Source: Roseiarcus sp963761435 (lineage in GTDB: Bacteria; Pseudomonadota; Alphaproteobacteria; Rhizobiales; Beijerinckiaceae). Taken from it: a stretch of DNA of 64,000 nucleotides. Position 1 is the first letter of the stretch. Each line of letters starts with the position of its first letter. Below the pieces are notes generated by a model, which ran no database searches, had not been told where the DNA came from, and was given only the letters and a program-made list of their open reading frames with translations. Position numbers and translations under genes: made by a program. The stretch lies in the NCBI GenBank assembly GCA_963761435.1, contig CAVXHJ010000010.1, positions 310,001-374,000 of the forward strand, given 5' to 3'. Shown in pieces: positions 62,874 through 64,000 of this stretch.

Positions 62874-64000
62874 TTGTCTGAACATTTCCCGAAGGGCGAA
62901 TCGTTTTCTAGCAACATAGAAGCGTTCGGCTATACGGATTTAGAACGCCGCCCAGGCTTTAAGATGGCGATTCACAAGGACGGTGATCGCTGGTATCTTT
63001 ACGTTGCGCACCTCTGGCAAAGTGGTTTCTCGGTCCTGGATATCAGCAACGCAGCGAATCCACGCGTCGTACGCTTTGTGCCTGGTCCGCCGAATACATG
63101 GACGCTCCAAGTTCAGATCGCAGATGGTCTGATGATCACTTCCCAAGAGCAAATTCCTCAGGGATGGGGAAATCAGTCCGGCCAGCCGTTCGGCGAAGGA
63201 TTCGTGATCTGGAGCCTGAGCGACCCGGAGAATCCGCGACAGCTCGGCATCTATCGTACCGGCGGAAAGGGCACGCACAGGAACTTTTATGCCGGAGGTC
63301 CGTACGTTCACACGACGGCGCTTCCGGAGGGTTATGACGGTCACATCTATCAGATCGTCGACATCAGCGATCCGGCGAGGCCGATGGAAGTGTCGCGCTG
63401 GTGGCGACATGGCCAATGGACGGCCGGCGGCGAGCCTGGCGTCAAATTTGGGACGCTGCTCCACGGGGGCGCGTATGTCCGCGGGAAAAGAGCGTATCTC
63501 CCTTACAGCGCCGGCGGGTTCGTGATCCTCGACATCTCGGACGTCAAGGCTCCGAAGCTCGTCAGCGACCTGCCCTTCTCGCCGCCGTTCCAAGCCTATA
63601 TCTGCGTTCATACGGCGATCCCCCTCGGCGAAAGGCCTCTGGTCGTCGTCAACTCGGAGGCGATCGAGGAGCAAGGCGCCGAGCCGCTAGGCTATGCGGG
63701 AATCGTCGACATTTCGGATGAAACCAAACCCCGTCTGATCTCGCTGTTTCCTCAGCCGACGCCGCCCGAGGGATTGGGCGTGCGCAATTTTTTCGAGCGC
63801 CCGGGCCGGTTCGGCCCGCACAACCAGCACCAGCCCCAGTATCAGGATGCTCTCTATCAGAACGAAAATCTGGTTTTTCTCACCTACTTCAACGCAGGCC
63901 TGCGCATCTACGACATCTCGGACGAAAGAACGCCCCGGGAGGTTGCATTCTTCATCCCTCCGGATCCGCGAGAACGGCGCGGGTTATTGCCCGCGACGGG
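62874..64000 (+). CDS. LVIVD-repeat beta-propeller protein (runs off the window)
   Basis: At least 375 residues, start TTG 62874 behind CTGGGAG; the 3' end is outside the window. Repeated units of the type GFSVLDISNAANPRVV, IYQIVDISDPARPMEV, GFVILDISDVKAPKLV, YAGIVDISDETKPRLI and LRIYDISDERTPREV are LVIVD repeats, which build a beta-propeller. There is no signal peptide. The family's function is not defined, though members often sit in catabolic clusters. It is divergent from the PucR-type regulator across 261 bases (62613-62873), which must contain both promoters. Confidence 0.87.
   Translation, partial: MSEHFPKGESFSSNIEAFGYTDLERRPGFKMAIHKDGDRWYLYVAHLWQSGFSVLDISNAANPRVVRFVPGPPNTWTLQVQIADGLMITSQEQIPQGWGNQSGQPFGEGFVIWSLSDPENPRQLGIYRTGGKGTHRNFYAGGPYVHTTALPEGYDGHIYQIVDISDPARPMEVSRWWRHGQWTAGGEPGVKFGTLLHGGAYVRGKRAYLPYSAGGFVILDISDVKAPKLVSDLPFSPPFQAYICVHTAIPLGERPLVVVNSEAIEEQGAEPLGYAGIVDISDETKPRLISLFPQPTPPEGLGVRNFFERPGRFGPHNQHQPQYQDALYQNENLVFLTYFNAGLRIYDISDERTPREVAFFIPPDPRERRGLLPAT

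Overview
The window looks like a high-GC alphaproteobacterial chromosome, most likely order Hyphomicrobiales (Beijerinckiaceae or Bradyrhizobiaceae-like). The reasons are the codon use, the Rhizobiales-type secreted proteins, a DUF763 protein, and the CUT2-rich catabolic gene content. No rRNA, complete tRNA, CRISPR array or recognisable transposase is visible. The taxon is an inference.

Left part (1-27.3 kb), backbone plus variable genes. At 394-1736 lies a cluster of very small genes on the + strand. Three products share a DLDDAELLGF...NKRG module. In the third this module is joined to a peptidase-S74 (intramolecular chaperone auto-processing) domain whose SDRRLK site is intact, so self-cleavage could release a peptide the size of its neighbours. 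Strong hairpins separate the genes. Next come a membrane metallophosphoesterase (-), a secreted Asn/Arg/Pro/His repeat protein, and an RND efflux system. The RND pump gene is split near its start by a 375-base insert that carries a small secreted-protein gene and is flanked by a 14-bp direct repeat. After that come a patatin plus GntP/citrate-type permease pair (-), an Mrp-type cation/proton antiporter operon in the order E-F-G-(A C-term/B)-C-D-D' (-), a PhoB-like response regulator, the DUF763 protein, and an exporter made of HlyD, a double ABC-2 permease and a second HlyD.

Right part (27.3-64 kb), a catabolic island. A tRNA 3'-half remnant at 27285-27325 marks a likely integration boundary. 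To its right are three CUT2-type sugar ABC transporters (31.4-36.3, 37.6-41.6 and 53.6-57.3 kb). They are interleaved with two paralogous TIM-barrel isomerase/epimerases, an amidohydrolase, a polysaccharide-deacetylase-family enzyme, three SDR dehydrogenases, a zinc-type dehydrogenase, a D-2-hydroxyacid dehydrogenase, a histidinol-dehydrogenase-like enzyme, an aldo/keto reductase, a cyclase-family hydrolase, an MBL hydrolase, an M24 peptidase-fold enzyme, a minimal PEP-utilizing phosphotransferase and an MFS exporter. TetR, LysR and GAF/PucR regulators are placed at operon junctions. Together the genes suggest uptake and stepwise oxidation, isomerisation and hydrolysis of several related polyhydroxy or lactone/amide-containing compounds. 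The substrates cannot be read from sequence.

Data quality: several genes carry apparent single-base frameshifts (near 3415, 7385, 7430, 9968, 10690, 11308, 13080, 15105, 37785 and 61970) and one gene has an ATA where its start codon should be. One frameshift sits in a T6 homopolymer. These could be uncorrected sequencing errors or real pseudogenes; each is noted where it occurs.
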